Below are positions 42,346-51,460 of a stretch of DNA of 64,000 nt, one piece after another. Each line of letters begins with the position of its first letter. The stretch's first letter is position 1. The stretch comes from Streptomyces noursei (GTDB lineage Bacteria > Actinomycetota > Actinomycetes > Streptomycetales > Streptomycetaceae), in assembly GCF_001646665.1 (NCBI RefSeq), contig NZ_LWBU01000158.1, forward strand, positions 194,392-258,391, given 5' to 3'. The notes under the pieces are model-generated. The model saw only the letters and a program-made list of their open reading frames with translations. It had not been told where the DNA came from and ran no database searches. A program made the translations under genes and the position numbers.

Positions 42346-43581
42346 TCAGCGCGAGGTGTCGAAGACCTCGTCGCGGGTGGCGGCCAGCGCGCTCTCCAGC
42401 GCGCCGCGCAGCACGGAGTGCCGCTGTACGCCGCCGATGACGAGCCTCGGCCGGGACGCGGCCAGCTCGCCCAGCTCGGCCGCCACGCGTGCGCGCAGCG
42501 CCTCCCCGCCGGCGACGATCACCTCGCCGGACAGCACCACCAGCTCGGGGTCGAGGACGGCGACCAGCGACGCGAGGCCGGTGGCGAGGCCGGTCGCGTA
42601 GGAGTCGAGGAGCCCGGCGTACGGGCCGGTGCCGCCGTCCCCCGCCTCCTGCGCCGCCCGCCGGACGAGGGCGGCGGCGACCTCGGCGTGCTGCCCCCGC
42701 GGGAGGTCCTCGACGCCGTGCTCGCGCGCCAGCCGGGCCAGCACCTGGGCGCCCGCCAGCTCCTGGAAGCCGCCGCTGTTGGCCCGGGTGACCCGGCGCA
42801 CCAGCGGCGCTCCCGGCACGGGCAGGAAGCCGACCTCGCCGGCGCCGCCGGTGAACCCGCGGTGCAGTCGTCCGCCGAGCACGAGCGCGGCGCCCAGCCC
42901 CTCCTCGTTCCACAGCAGGACGAAGTCGTCGTGCCCCCGGGCCGCCCCGAGCCGCTGCTCGGCCACCGCCACCAGGTTCACGTCGTTCTCGTACTCGACC
43001 GGCATCGGCAGGGCCGCCGCCAGCTCGTCCAGCAGCGTGGGGGAGTGCCAGCCCGGCAGGTGGGACGCGTACCGCAGCCGCCCGGTCGACGGGTCGAACG
43101 CCCCGGGGGTGCCGATCACCAGCCGGTGCACCTCGCCCCGGGTGATCCCGGCCGCCTTCACGGCCCCGTCCAGCGCGTCGGTCACCTGCCGTACGACGTC
43201 GCCCGCGGCCTTCTTCGGGGTCGGCAGCTCGAACTCGCCGGCCACCGCCCCGGTCACGTCGGCGACAGCCGCGCGGATGCGCCGGGGGTTCACGTCGAGC
43301 CCGGCGGCGTGGGCGGCGCGCGGGTTGACGGCGTACAACTGCGCGTTCGGCCCCGGACGCCCCTCGGTGACCCCGGTCGCCACGACGAGCCCGGCGGCCT
43401 CCAGGCGGGCGAGCAGCTGCGAGGCGGTCGGCTTGGACAGGCCGGTCAGCTTCCCGATCCGGGTCCGCGACAGCGGCCCGTGCTCCAGCAGCAGGGCGAG
43501 CGCGGCCCGGTCGTTCATGGCCCGCAGGACGCGGGGCGTGCCGGGGGTGTTCCCGGAGGTCGCGGTCACGAGAGGGTGCAC
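42346..43581 (-). CDS. csnR: ROK-family transcriptional repressor (CsnR-like)
   Basis: A 411-residue regulator with an N-terminal winged helix-turn-helix (RAALALLLEHGPLSRTRIGKLTGLSKPTASQLLARLEAAGLV) and a C-terminal ROK sugar-kinase fold (AGLDVNPRRIRAAVADVTG, HRLVIGTPGAFD, NDVNLVAVAEQRLG, GGRLHRGFTGGAGEVGFLP). The usual ROK zinc-binding CxCGxxGC motif is absent. A palindrome-like element 10 bp upstream of the start could be its own operator. In S. coelicolor CsnR represses the chitosan-oligosaccharide genes. GTG starts at 43581 and 43569 are both possible; neither has a strong ribosome site. Confidence 0.8.
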   Translation of the reverse strand: MHPLVTATSGNTPGTPRVLRAMNDRAALALLLEHGPLSRTRIGKLTGLSKPTASQLLARLEAAGLVVATGVTEGRPGPNAQLYAVNPRAAHAAGLDVNPRRIRAAVADVTGAVAGEFELPTPKKAAGDVVRQVTDALDGAVKAAGITRGEVHRLVIGTPGAFDPSTGRLRYASHLPGWHSPTLLDELAAALPMPVEYENDVNLVAVAEQRLGAARGHDDFVLLWNEEGLGAALVLGGRLHRGFTGGAGEVGFLPVPGAPLVRRVTRANSGGFQELAGAQVLARLAREHGVEDLPRGQHAEVAAALVRRAAQEAGDGGTGPYAGLLDSYATGLATGLASLVAVLDPELVVLSGEVIVAGGEALRARVAAELGELAASRPRLVIGGVQRHSVLRGALESALAATRDEVFDTSR

Positions 43582-43590
43582 CTGCCAACT

Positions 43591-43605
43591 GTTGGGAAAC
43601 CTTAC
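43591..43605. promoter_or_regulatory. Candidate CsnR/ROK operator
   Basis: GTTGGGAAACCTTAC on the plus strand has conserved outer half-sites GTnnGG and CCnnAC around an A3 centre, resembling the A/T-centred inverted repeats bound by ROK repressors. It lies 10 bp upstream of the csnR start, overlapping where its promoter should be. Confidence 0.45.
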
Positions 43606-43669
43606 TTTCGCGGTGGGCAGACGCTACGGCGGGCGTCAGGTACCCGTCAAGACCTTCTCCGGCCACGAC

Positions 43670-43707
43670 GAAGGGCGCCCCCGCCGGTGTCGGCGGGGGC
43701 GCCCTTC
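43670..43707 (-). terminator. Perfect 17-bp hairpin terminator after mscS
   Basis: Arms 43670-43686 and 43691-43707 are fully complementary (GAAGGGCGCCCCCGCCG) with a GTGT loop. It begins 12 bp beyond the mscS stop and separates it from csnR, both leftward. Confidence 0.85.
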
Positions 43708-43718
43708 GGCCACCGGTG

Positions 43719-44783
43719 CTACTTCGTCAGGTTCGGCGGCGGGTTCAGCGGGGTCGCCGCGACCGACTGCGGCGACGTGGTCGAGGCGAAGGCCGACGGG
43801 GGCGCCATGGACGCCGTCGGGTCCGCGGGGCCGTCCTCGGCCGGGACCGCGGGAAGGCCGCCCACGATGCGGATGCCGACCTCGTCGAAGGCCCGCTTGA
43901 TGCGCCAGCGCAGCTCGCGCTCGACCCCCAGGGACTTGCCCGGCATCGTCTTGGCGGCGAGCCGGACCGTCATGGAGTCCAGCAGCACCTCGGTGAGACC
44001 CAGCACCTCGACCGGCCCCCAGAGGCGCTCGTTCCAGGGCTCCTCCTTGGCGAGGTTCTCGCCCACCTCGCTGATCACCGTGCTGACCCGGTCCAGGTCC
44101 TCGGTCGGGCGGACCGTCACGTCGACCGTCGCCGTCGACCAGCCCTGGCTCAGGTTGCCTATCCGCTTGATCTCGCCGTTGCGGACGTACCAGATCTCAC
44201 CGTTGTCGCCGCGCAGCTTCGTCACGCGCAGCCCCACCTCGATCACCTCGCCCGAGGCGACCCCCGCGTCCACCGAGTCACCGACCCCGTACTGGTCCTC
44301 CAGGATCATGAAGACACCGGAGAGGAAGTCCGTGACGAGGTTCCGGGCACCGAAACCGATCGCCACACCGGCGACACCGGCCGACGCCAGCAGCGGCGCC
44401 AGATTCACGTTGAACGCGCCGAGGATCATCAGGCCGGCGGTGCCCATGATCAGGAACGAGGCGACCGAGCGCAGCACCGAGCCGATGGCCTCGGAGCGCT
44501 GCCGGCGCCGCTCGGCGTTGACCAGCAGACCGCCCAGGGCGGACCCCTCGACCGCCTGGGCACTGCGGTTCATGCGTTCGATGAGCTTGGTCAGGGCACG
44601 GCGGACCAGGTGCCGCAGCACCACGGCCACCACCAGGATCAGCAGGATGCGCAGACCGGTGCTCAGCCAGGTGGACCAGTTCTGCTCGACCCAGCCGGCG
44701 GCCTCGCCGGCCTGCTTCGCGGCTTCGTCGAGCGTCACCGGCGCGGGTGTGGGGTCGGCAGCCGGAACGGCGGACCAGAGCAC
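43719..44783 (-). CDS. mscS: Small-conductance mechanosensitive channel (MscS family)
   Basis: A 354-residue channel. The GTG at 44783 is chosen because GGAGG lies eight bases upstream. TM1 is WLSTGLRILLILVVAVVLRHLV, TM2 follows SVLRSVASFLIMGTAGLMIL, and the pore helix TM3 is LLASAGVAGVAIGFGARNLVTDFLSG with the Gly/Ala packing pattern of MscS. The beta domain GVGDSVDAGVASGEVIEVGLRVTKLR follows. The C-terminal 50 residues are a Pro/Thr/Ser-rich tail. It relieves turgor on osmotic downshock. Divergent from the HNH nuclease gene. Confidence 0.9.
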   Translation of the reverse strand: MLWSAVPAADPTPAPVTLDEAAKQAGEAAGWVEQNWSTWLSTGLRILLILVVAVVLRHLVRRALTKLIERMNRSAQAVEGSALGGLLVNAERRRQRSEAIGSVLRSVASFLIMGTAGLMILGAFNVNLAPLLASAGVAGVAIGFGARNLVTDFLSGVFMILEDQYGVGDSVDAGVASGEVIEVGLRVTKLRGDNGEIWYVRNGEIKRIGNLSQGWSTATVDVTVRPTEDLDRVSTVISEVGENLAKEEPWNERLWGPVEVLGLTEVLLDSMTVRLAAKTMPGKSLGVERELRWRIKRAFDEVGIRIVGGLPAVPAEDGPADPTASMAPPSAFASTTSPQSVAATPLNPPPNLTK

Positions 44784-45018
44784 GGCGGGAACCTCCAGGA
44801 TGGACAAGCGGACCAATTACATTTAACGGCTCATCGAGGGTGGTTCGTTGCCATGTTCGAGGGAGAGGTGCGTCTCACCTGGGGATGATCGGGGTGTGGT
44901 CGAAAACACTTCGGGCCCGTTACCGGTACGTGGTGGCGCTTCGACCTGGCATGAGGAGAGACTGAGAGCAGATCGTCCCGGCGCGAGCCACGCGCCGCCG
45001 GCGTTATAGGAGGCATCC

Positions 45019-45552
45019 GTGCCGCATGTCCTGGTCCTCAACGCGTCGTACGAGCCCCTCGGCGTCGTACCGCTCCGCCGCGCGCTCGTCCTCGTCCTCG
45101 AGAACAAGGCCATCTGCCTCGAGGAATCCGGCGCCTTCATGCACAGCGCGACCCGTGCCATGGCGGCCCCCAGTGTGGTCCGCCTCAAGCGGTTCGTACG
45201 GGTCCCCTACCGGGGGCCCGTTCCTCTGACCCGCAAAGCCCTGTTCGCCCGCGACGGCGGGCGCTGCATGTACTGCGGTGGCGTCGCAACCAGCGTCGAC
45301 CACGTCGTGCCGCGCAGCCGCGGCGGACAGCACGCCTGGGAGAACGTCGTGGCGGCCTGCCGCCGCTGCAACCACGTCAAGGCCGACCGGCACCTGCGGG
45401 AACTGGGCTGGCGGCTCCACCAGCAGCCCGCCCCGCCGACCGGCCTGGCCTGGCGGATCATCGGCACTGGCCACCGCGACCCGCGCTGGCTGCCCTACCT
45501 CCAGCCGTACGGCGCCGACGACGCCATGGCCCGCATCGACAGAGTGTCCTAG
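45019..45552 (+). CDS. HNH endonuclease
   Basis: A 177-residue nuclease with a C-terminal HNH domain: zinc-binding CMYCGG (near 85-90), catalytic DHVVPRSRGG, ENVVAACRRCNHVKADR with the second CxxC, all in the standard order. The N-terminal 70 residues (VLVLNASYEPLGVVPLRRALVLVLENKA) are a conserved extension of the common actinobacterial stand-alone HNH protein. The GTG at 45019 follows GGAGGCATCC. There is no methylase, integrase or prophage neighbour, so it is probably a housekeeping-type or solitary nuclease. Confidence 0.9.
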   Translation: MPHVLVLNASYEPLGVVPLRRALVLVLENKAICLEESGAFMHSATRAMAAPSVVRLKRFVRVPYRGPVPLTRKALFARDGGRCMYCGGVATSVDHVVPRSRGGQHAWENVVAACRRCNHVKADRHLRELGWRLHQQPAPPTGLAWRIIGTGHRDPRWLPYLQPYGADDAMARIDRVS

Positions 45553-45557
45553 GACCC

Positions 45558-45798
45558 GGTTCGGCTCCGGGGCGCCGGGGGGCGTGTGCCGGCGGTCGAT
45601 CGTGTTCGGCCCCCTCGTGCCTCGGGGGCCTGCGCGCGTTCTCCCTCCCGGCACCCGCGGCGCCCCTCCGCCACGCCGGTCAGGTTCGGCTCCGGGGCGC
45701 CGGGGGGGCGTGTGCCGGCGGTCGATCGTGCTCGGCCCCCTCGTGCCTCGGGGGCCTGCGCGCGTTCTCCCTCCCGGCACCCGCGGCGCCCCTCCGCC
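45558..45798. repeat. 115/116-bp direct duplication carrying a hairpin
   Basis: Copy 1 spans 45558-45672, copy 2 45683-45798, with 10 bp between. They differ by one T/C substitution and one G in a G-run. Each copy holds a GGCCCCC...GGGGGCC hairpin (45608-45630 and 45734-45756). The position is the convergent gap between the HNH nuclease and the GH84 gene, so the duplicated hairpins probably act as a tandem bidirectional terminator. Confidence 0.88.
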
Positions 45799-48789
45799 TC
45801 ACTCGCCGGGGGTGGCCCCCGGGGTGGCTCCGGGCGTCCTGGCGGGGGGCGGGGCCGTGACCGCGTAGGCCTCGACCGAGAACAGCGAGTAGCCGTACTC
45901 GGTCGCCCGCGCGTCGCCCTGGACGCGGACGAAGCGGGTGTCCGGGGCGTCCATGCGGATCGCCTCCCGGCCCCCCTTCCCGTCCCGCACGGTCGCCGCC
46001 GTGCGCCACACGCGGCCGTCGGCCGACACCTGGACCCGGTACTTCGCCGCGTGGGCGTCCTGCCAGTGCAGCACCACCTGACCCAGCCGGACCGGCCGCG
46101 GCAGCTCCAGCTGCCACCAGGCGCCGTCCTCCGCCGGGGAGGACCAGCGCGTCTCCGGGTCGCCGTCGACCGCCGCCGAGGCGGGGAAGTCGGCGGTCTC
46201 GTCGCCCGACGAGGACGCCGTCGCCGTCCGGGCCAGGTCGGGGCCGCCGGTCGCCGGGTAGGCGCGGACCGTCAAGGTGCGCTCCTGGCCCGCGAAGGAC
46301 AGCGGCACCCGGTAGTCGCCCGACGGGGTGCCCGCCGGAACGGTGATGTCGACCGGCACCGTGGCCGCCGTGCCGCGCGGGACGGTGGTCCGCTTCGGCA
46401 CGGTGACCTTCAGGCCCTTGGGCGCCTTCGCCGTGAGCGCGCCCTGCACCTCACCGGGCCGCTGCGCCGCCAGCACCGCGTTCACCCGGCGCGGGGCGCC
46501 GCCGATCACCGCGTCCGTCTCCGCGTGCGGCAGGTCCAGGCGGGCCTGCGGCTCGTCCGCGAACCAGGGGACCAGGGCCCGGACGCCGGGGGACCGGCCG
46601 GTCCAGCTGATCCGGACGGCGTCCGCCGTCACCCCCCGCGCCGCCGCCTGCGTCCAGCCGCTGCCCGACAGGGTGCCCAGCGGGCGCCACCCCTGACCGG
46701 GCACATGGGCCTCCACGGAGCCGCTCCCGGCGTGCGCCCCGCCCGGCACCGTCATCGCCGTGACCGTGTCCAGCGGCCGGGCCCGGTCCAGACGCACGGT
46801 GTACGCCCCGTTCTCCCGGCCCACCGTGCCCGCGTCGCGCGACGCGCCCGTCCACCGTGCACCCTCCTCGACCGCCCGCTTCAGGAACGGGTCCAGCACC
46901 CCCTCGCCGACCGTGACCGGGCTCGCCGCGAGCTCTCCCCGCAGCCGCTCCAGCTCCAGCGAGGCACGCCAGGCGCCCGCCCCGTCACCGCGCGCCTGCG
47001 CCTGCAGCATGTCGACCGCCGCCTCGCCCGCGCCGCCGTACCGCGCCAGCTGCTCCAGCCAGGGCCGCACCTCGTCGTCCAGCAGGCCGCCGGCCGTGCC
47101 GGCCAGCCGCTCGGGCGCCTCCCGCATCACGCCGAACGCCGCCCGCAGCCGGCCCGCCGCCCGGTCCCGGGCCGCCGCGTCGGCGGTCGTGCTCGCCCGG
47201 GCACGCCAGAACTCGGCCAGCAGCGGCCGCAGGTACGCCGACTCGGTGCGCAGCAGGATCGAGGAGGCGTCGTTCCCGGCCAGGGCGTGCAGCGCCGCCC
47301 GGGCCGCCGGGTCGCCGCCCGCCAGGTCGTCCAGCGCGGCGTGCCAGGACTCCCCGGGGCGGTAGCCCTTCGGGTTCCAGGCGTAGTCGGCGGCGGTGAA
47401 GACCGGGATGCGGGACGCGGTCGCCTGCTCCATCGCGTTCGCCAGCAGCGCGGCGGAACCGGCGGCGACGGCCGGCTCGCGGCCCATGTACGGCCCCAGG
47501 AAGACGCGGTCCTGGGCGTAGTCGTTGACCGGGTAGTTGTCCATGGTGACCAGCGGGTGGTCGAACACGTCGCGGGCGCCCGCCAGTTCGCGGCCGGTGA
47601 TCGTCCGGGGCACCACGCCGACCCCCGTCCACGCCACCTGCACGCGGTCGTCCAGCTCCGCGGCGAGCGCCGTGCGGTACTCGGTGGCGCCGTCCTGGTA
47701 GTACTCGGTCGGCATCAGCGACAGGGGCTGCGCGTCCGGGTACCGGTCCGCCAGGTGCCGCGCCAGATCCGAGGCCACGCGCGCGTGGGCCCGCGCCGCC
47801 GAGGCGGGGCCGGAACCGAAGGTGTCGGCGTCCCGCGAGCAGTGCCACTCGTCGTACGAGGCGTCCTGGAACTGCACCTGGAACGCCCGCACCCCGAGCG
47901 CGTACATGGCGTCGACCTTGCGCCTGAGCGCCGTCATGTCGTCCTGCGAGGCCAGGCACATCGACTGGGCGGGCGCCACGGCCCAGGCCAGCGTCACGTG
48001 GTTGCGCCGCGCCCGGTCGGCCAGCTCCCGGAACTCGGCCCGCTGCGCGGCCGGGTAGGGCTCGCGCCACTGCGCCTGCCGGTAGGGGTCGTCGCCGGGC
48101 GCGTAGAGGTACCGGTTCTGCTTGGTGCGGCCCATGAAGTCGAGCTGGGCCAGCCGCTGCGCGTGGCTCCAGGGGCGGCCGTAGAAACCTTCCGTCATGC
48201 CGCGCACGGCCGTCCCCGGCCAGTCCCGCACCAGGACCCCGGGCACCGTCCGGTCGGCGGCTATGAGCTGGCGCAGCGTCTGCACGGCGTGGAAGAGGCC
48301 GTCCCCGCCGACGCCGTCCACGGCGACCGTGTCCCGGCCCTCGTACCGGCCGGTGGCGATCCGGTAGCCGCCCGCCGGGAGGTCGCCCCGCTCGGGCGCC
48401 CGCAGCGCCCGCAGGGCGTGCTGCGCCCCGGCGCCGCCCAGCAGCACGACGGGCCCGCGCCCGTCCGGCCCGGTGTACACCGTGCGCACGCCCGCCTCGC
48501 GCAGGACGCCCTCCAGCGCCGCCACGGCGTACGGGTCGGCGCCCCCTTCCGTGAGGATCGTCACCTCGTCGCCGAGGGGCACCGCGGCACCGCCCGCCCG
48601 GAGGGACTGCGGGCGCGGCCACACCGGCGGCACGGCGGCCCCGCCCTGCCCGGGCGCGGTCGTGGTGGGGGAGCCGGGGCCGCCGGGCGCGGCCAGCGCA
48701 CCGGGGGCGCCGCCCAGGAGGCCACCGATCACGGCGACGGCGACGGCCGTCGCGGTCCGCTTTCCGCGGCCGAAGCGCCCGAACTGCAC
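45799..48789 (-). CDS. Secreted GH84-type beta-N-acetylglucosaminidase with CBM32
   Basis: A 996-residue exported enzyme. Signal peptide 1-33 (RTATAVAVAVIGGLLGG, cleavage after ALA). Residues 50-185 form a GH20b-like N-terminal domain. The catalytic barrel has RGMTEGFYGRPWSHAQRL and GRTKQNRYLYAPGDDPY, which are family-84 landmarks. Then come a helical domain, an NEW3-type domain (about 755-835) and a C-terminal F5/8C-type carbohydrate module (ASAAVDGDPETRWSSPAEDGAWW, about 850-980). The usual catalytic Asp-Asp is FQDAS here (Gln 308, Asp 309). The likely role is release of GlcNAc from glycans outside the cell, fitting the amino-sugar operon a few kb away. Confidence 0.85.
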   Translation of the reverse strand: MQFGRFGRGKRTATAVAVAVIGGLLGGAPGALAAPGGPGSPTTTAPGQGGAAVPPVWPRPQSLRAGGAAVPLGDEVTILTEGGADPYAVAALEGVLREAGVRTVYTGPDGRGPVVLLGGAGAQHALRALRAPERGDLPAGGYRIATGRYEGRDTVAVDGVGGDGLFHAVQTLRQLIAADRTVPGVLVRDWPGTAVRGMTEGFYGRPWSHAQRLAQLDFMGRTKQNRYLYAPGDDPYRQAQWREPYPAAQRAEFRELADRARRNHVTLAWAVAPAQSMCLASQDDMTALRRKVDAMYALGVRAFQVQFQDASYDEWHCSRDADTFGSGPASAARAHARVASDLARHLADRYPDAQPLSLMPTEYYQDGATEYRTALAAELDDRVQVAWTGVGVVPRTITGRELAGARDVFDHPLVTMDNYPVNDYAQDRVFLGPYMGREPAVAAGSAALLANAMEQATASRIPVFTAADYAWNPKGYRPGESWHAALDDLAGGDPAARAALHALAGNDASSILLRTESAYLRPLLAEFWRARASTTADAAARDRAAGRLRAAFGVMREAPERLAGTAGGLLDDEVRPWLEQLARYGGAGEAAVDMLQAQARGDGAGAWRASLELERLRGELAASPVTVGEGVLDPFLKRAVEEGARWTGASRDAGTVGRENGAYTVRLDRARPLDTVTAMTVPGGAHAGSGSVEAHVPGQGWRPLGTLSGSGWTQAAARGVTADAVRISWTGRSPGVRALVPWFADEPQARLDLPHAETDAVIGGAPRRVNAVLAAQRPGEVQGALTAKAPKGLKVTVPKRTTVPRGTAATVPVDITVPAGTPSGDYRVPLSFAGQERTLTVRAYPATGGPDLARTATASSSGDETADFPASAAVDGDPETRWSSPAEDGAWWQLELPRPVRLGQVVLHWQDAHAAKYRVQVSADGRVWRTAATVRDGKGGREAIRMDAPDTRFVRVQGDARATEYGYSLFSVEAYAVTAPPPARTPGATPGATPGE

Positions 48790-49058
48790 GCGCGTCTCCC
48801 CTCGTCTTTCGTTGTTCTGCGAGTAGCTTTGCCGGTGGCCGGAGCAATGGCTGAACCGGTCGGTTTCGAGCCCACCACCGACTCGCCGAAGGTGTCAATG
48901 TGCGTGGCCGTTGTGTCGTATTTGCCTACCGGGTCACGGGGGGCGGTCCAACTCCCGTGACACGAAGGCGATGTGACCGGCGCCACGTTCCGCGGATGTG
49001 TCGCCGCCCGCTGGGTAGGGCTGCTGTGTCCCACTGTCACCTTCACAGGGAGGCCACC

Positions 49059-49328
49059 GTGGCCGCTTCCGCCCAGCTCCTGCTCTCCGCCCTCTCCAAA
49101 CAGGTCCCGGGTCCCGCACCCGTCACCGACCCGCCGGCCACCGGGCACGGCCCCGGCTTCTGCCCCCTGACCGGCCTGCCCGCCGCGGGCGCCCCGCTCA
49201 CCAGCGAGCCGCCGCTCGCCGACGCCACCCCCCTGACCAGCGAACCCGCGCTGACCGACTTCACCCCCCTGACCAGCGAGCCGACCGCGCACCGCACGGC
49301 CGGCGGACCGGAGTCCCCAGGAGCCTGA
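49059..49328 (+). CDS. Small repeat-containing protein upstream of malQ, 89 aa
   Basis: The GTG at 49059 has GGGAGG five bases upstream. The sequence starts VAASAQLLLSALSKQVPGP and contains an internal tandem PLTSEP repeat (APLTSEPPLADA, TPLTSEPALTDF, TPLTSEPTAH) of about 12-13 residues. No signal peptide, membrane helix or known domain. Its TGA is immediately followed by the ATG of malQ, so the two are translationally coupled. Possible leader or regulatory peptide for malQ, or a small structural protein; unknown. Confidence 0.6.
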   Translation: MAASAQLLLSALSKQVPGPAPVTDPPATGHGPGFCPLTGLPAAGAPLTSEPPLADATPLTSEPALTDFTPLTSEPTAHRTAGGPESPGA

Positions 49329-51440
49329 ATGACCCTTGCCCGGCTCGCCGCGCTGCACGGTGTCGCCACCGCGTACTCCCCGTCCGCGGGCGTCACCGTC
49401 CCGGTCTCCGACGCCACGGTGGTGGAGGTCCTCGCCGCCCTGGACGTCGACGCCGCCACGCCGGAGGCGCTGCGCGCGTCCCTCGCCGCCACCGAGGCGG
49501 CCAGGGACGCGCGGCTGCTCCCGCCGACGCTGGTCCTGTGGCAGGACGACCCGGACGACGGGGCGCAGCCGCCCGGCCGCCCGCCGGGGCTGCCGCGCCC
49601 GCTGACCTCGCTCCCGCCGGGCACCGACGTGCGGATCACGACCGAGCACGGCGACGAGATCTCCGGTACGCCCCGCTGGGAGCGGCTCCCGGTGGGCGTC
49701 CACCGGCTCGACGTCCGGGCCCGTGACGGGCGCACCGGGCGGAGCACGCTGATCGTCGCCCCCGCGCGCGTACCGCAGCCTCCCGGGCGCGGGTACGGCG
49801 TGCTGGTCCAGCTGTACTCGCTGCTGTCGGGCCGGTCCTGGGGCATGGGCGACCTGGGCGACCTGCGGGAACTGGCCGCCTGGGCGGGCCGCGACCTGGG
49901 GGCCGGGTTCGTCCAGGTCAACCCGCTGCACGCGGCCGTGCCGGGCACGCCCACCGACCCGTCCCCCTACCGCCCCTCCTCCCGGCGCTTCCCCGACCCG
50001 GTCCACCTGCGGATCGAGGACGTCCCCGAGTACGCGTACGCGGCCGGGGAGGACCGCGCCGAGCTGGACGCGCTCACCGGGCGCGCGGCGGAGCTGCGCG
50101 AAGGGGTGCTGCGCAAGGGCGAGCTGATCGACCGGGACGCGGTGTGGGTGCTGAAGCGACAGGCCCTGGAGGTGCTGCGGCGCGTCCCGCTCGGGCCCGG
50201 CCGGCAGGCCGCCCTGCGGGAGTTCCGCGCCGGACAGGGCCAGGCCCTGCTGGACCACGCCACCTGGTGCGCGTTCACCGAGCGGTACGGCGCCGACCGG
50301 CGGCAGTGGCCCGAGGGCCTGCGCGACCCGCGCTCGGCCGCCACCGCGCGGGAGCGCGACGAGCTGGCCGACCGCGTCGACTTCCACTGCCGCCTCGCCT
50401 GGCTCACCGACGAGCAGCTGGGCGCCGCCGCGCGGGCCGCCCGGGAGGCCGGAATGCCGGTCGGGATCGTCCACGACCTGGCGGTCGGCGTGCACCCGGA
50501 CGGCGCCGACGCGTGGGCGCAGGCGGACGCGTTCGCCCCCGGCATGTCGGTGGGCGCCCCGCCGGACGCGTTCAACGCCCACGGCCAGGACTGGGGCCTG
50601 CCGCCCTGGCGCCCCGACGCGCTGGCCGCCTCCGGCTACGCCCCCTACCGGGACCTGCTGCGCGGCCTGCTGCGGCACGCGGGCGCGCTGCGCATCGACC
50701 ACGTCATGGGGCTGTTCCGGCTGTGGTGGGTGCCCGCGGGGCGCCGGCCCACGGAGGGGACGTACATCCGCTACGACGCCGAGGCCATGCTCGCCGTCCT
50801 CGTCCTGGAGGCCCACCGCGCGGGCGCCGTCGTGATCGGCGAGGACCTCGGCACGGTCGAACCGGGCGTACGGGAGTCGCTCCAGCGGCGCGGTGTCCTC
50901 GGCACGTCGGTGCTCTGGTTCGAGCGGGACTGGGAGGGCACGCGGCGGCCGCTGGCGCCCGGCACGTGGCGGGCGGACTGCGTGGCGACCGCCACGACGC
51001 ACGACCTGCCGTCCACCGCGGCCCGGCTCACCGGCGAGCACGTCGAGCTGCGCCACCGGCTCGGGCTGCTCGCCCGCCCCCTGGAGGAGGAGCGGGCGGA
51101 GGACGCCGAGGAGGTCGCCGAGTGGCTGGCGTACCTGCGCGGGCTGGGACTGCTGGAGGAGGGGCCGCGCGACGAGGAGGCCGAGATCCGCGCGGTCTAC
51201 CGGTTCCTGCGCCGCACCCCCGCCCGGATGGCCGGGGTGTGGCTGCCGGACGCGGTGGGCGACCGCCGCCCGCAGAACCTGCCCGGCACCTGGGACCAGT
51301 ACCCGAACTGGCGGCTGCCCGTGGCCGACGCCGAGGGCAGGCCCGTCACCCTGGAGGAGCTGGCCGTCTCGCCGCGCCTGCACGCCCTGATGGAGGTGCT
51401 GCGGCCGTCGACGGCACCCCCGGGCGCGCGGGGTCTTTAG
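49329..51440 (+). CDS. malQ: 4-alpha-glucanotransferase (amylomaltase)
   Basis: A 703-residue GH77 enzyme. The catalytic nucleophile Asp lies in LRIDHVMGLFRLWW (near residue 456) and the acid/base Glu in VIGEDLGTVEPGVRESL (near 503); THDLPSTAARLTG supplies the transition-state Asp. The N-terminal region is the usual actinobacterial extension. It disproportionates malto-oligosaccharides in glycogen/maltose metabolism. The ATG directly follows the stop of the small ORF. Length is normal for the Streptomyces form. Confidence 0.92.
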   Translation: MTLARLAALHGVATAYSPSAGVTVPVSDATVVEVLAALDVDAATPEALRASLAATEAARDARLLPPTLVLWQDDPDDGAQPPGRPPGLPRPLTSLPPGTDVRITTEHGDEISGTPRWERLPVGVHRLDVRARDGRTGRSTLIVAPARVPQPPGRGYGVLVQLYSLLSGRSWGMGDLGDLRELAAWAGRDLGAGFVQVNPLHAAVPGTPTDPSPYRPSSRRFPDPVHLRIEDVPEYAYAAGEDRAELDALTGRAAELREGVLRKGELIDRDAVWVLKRQALEVLRRVPLGPGRQAALREFRAGQGQALLDHATWCAFTERYGADRRQWPEGLRDPRSAATARERDELADRVDFHCRLAWLTDEQLGAAARAAREAGMPVGIVHDLAVGVHPDGADAWAQADAFAPGMSVGAPPDAFNAHGQDWGLPPWRPDALAASGYAPYRDLLRGLLRHAGALRIDHVMGLFRLWWVPAGRRPTEGTYIRYDAEAMLAVLVLEAHRAGAVVIGEDLGTVEPGVRESLQRRGVLGTSVLWFERDWEGTRRPLAPGTWRADCVATATTHDLPSTAARLTGEHVELRHRLGLLARPLEEERAEDAEEVAEWLAYLRGLGLLEEGPRDEEAEIRAVYRFLRRTPARMAGVWLPDAVGDRRPQNLPGTWDQYPNWRLPVADAEGRPVTLEELAVSPRLHALMEVLRPSTAPPGARGL

Positions 51441-51460
51441 GCGTTCGCTACGTTTGCACC

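Noticed and set aside
48836..48910. Peptide string EPVGFEPTT, often seen in mistranslated tRNA regions, suggesting an RNA gene
   Set aside because: I could not fold a cloverleaf: no matching acceptor stem or anticodon arm was found on either strand.
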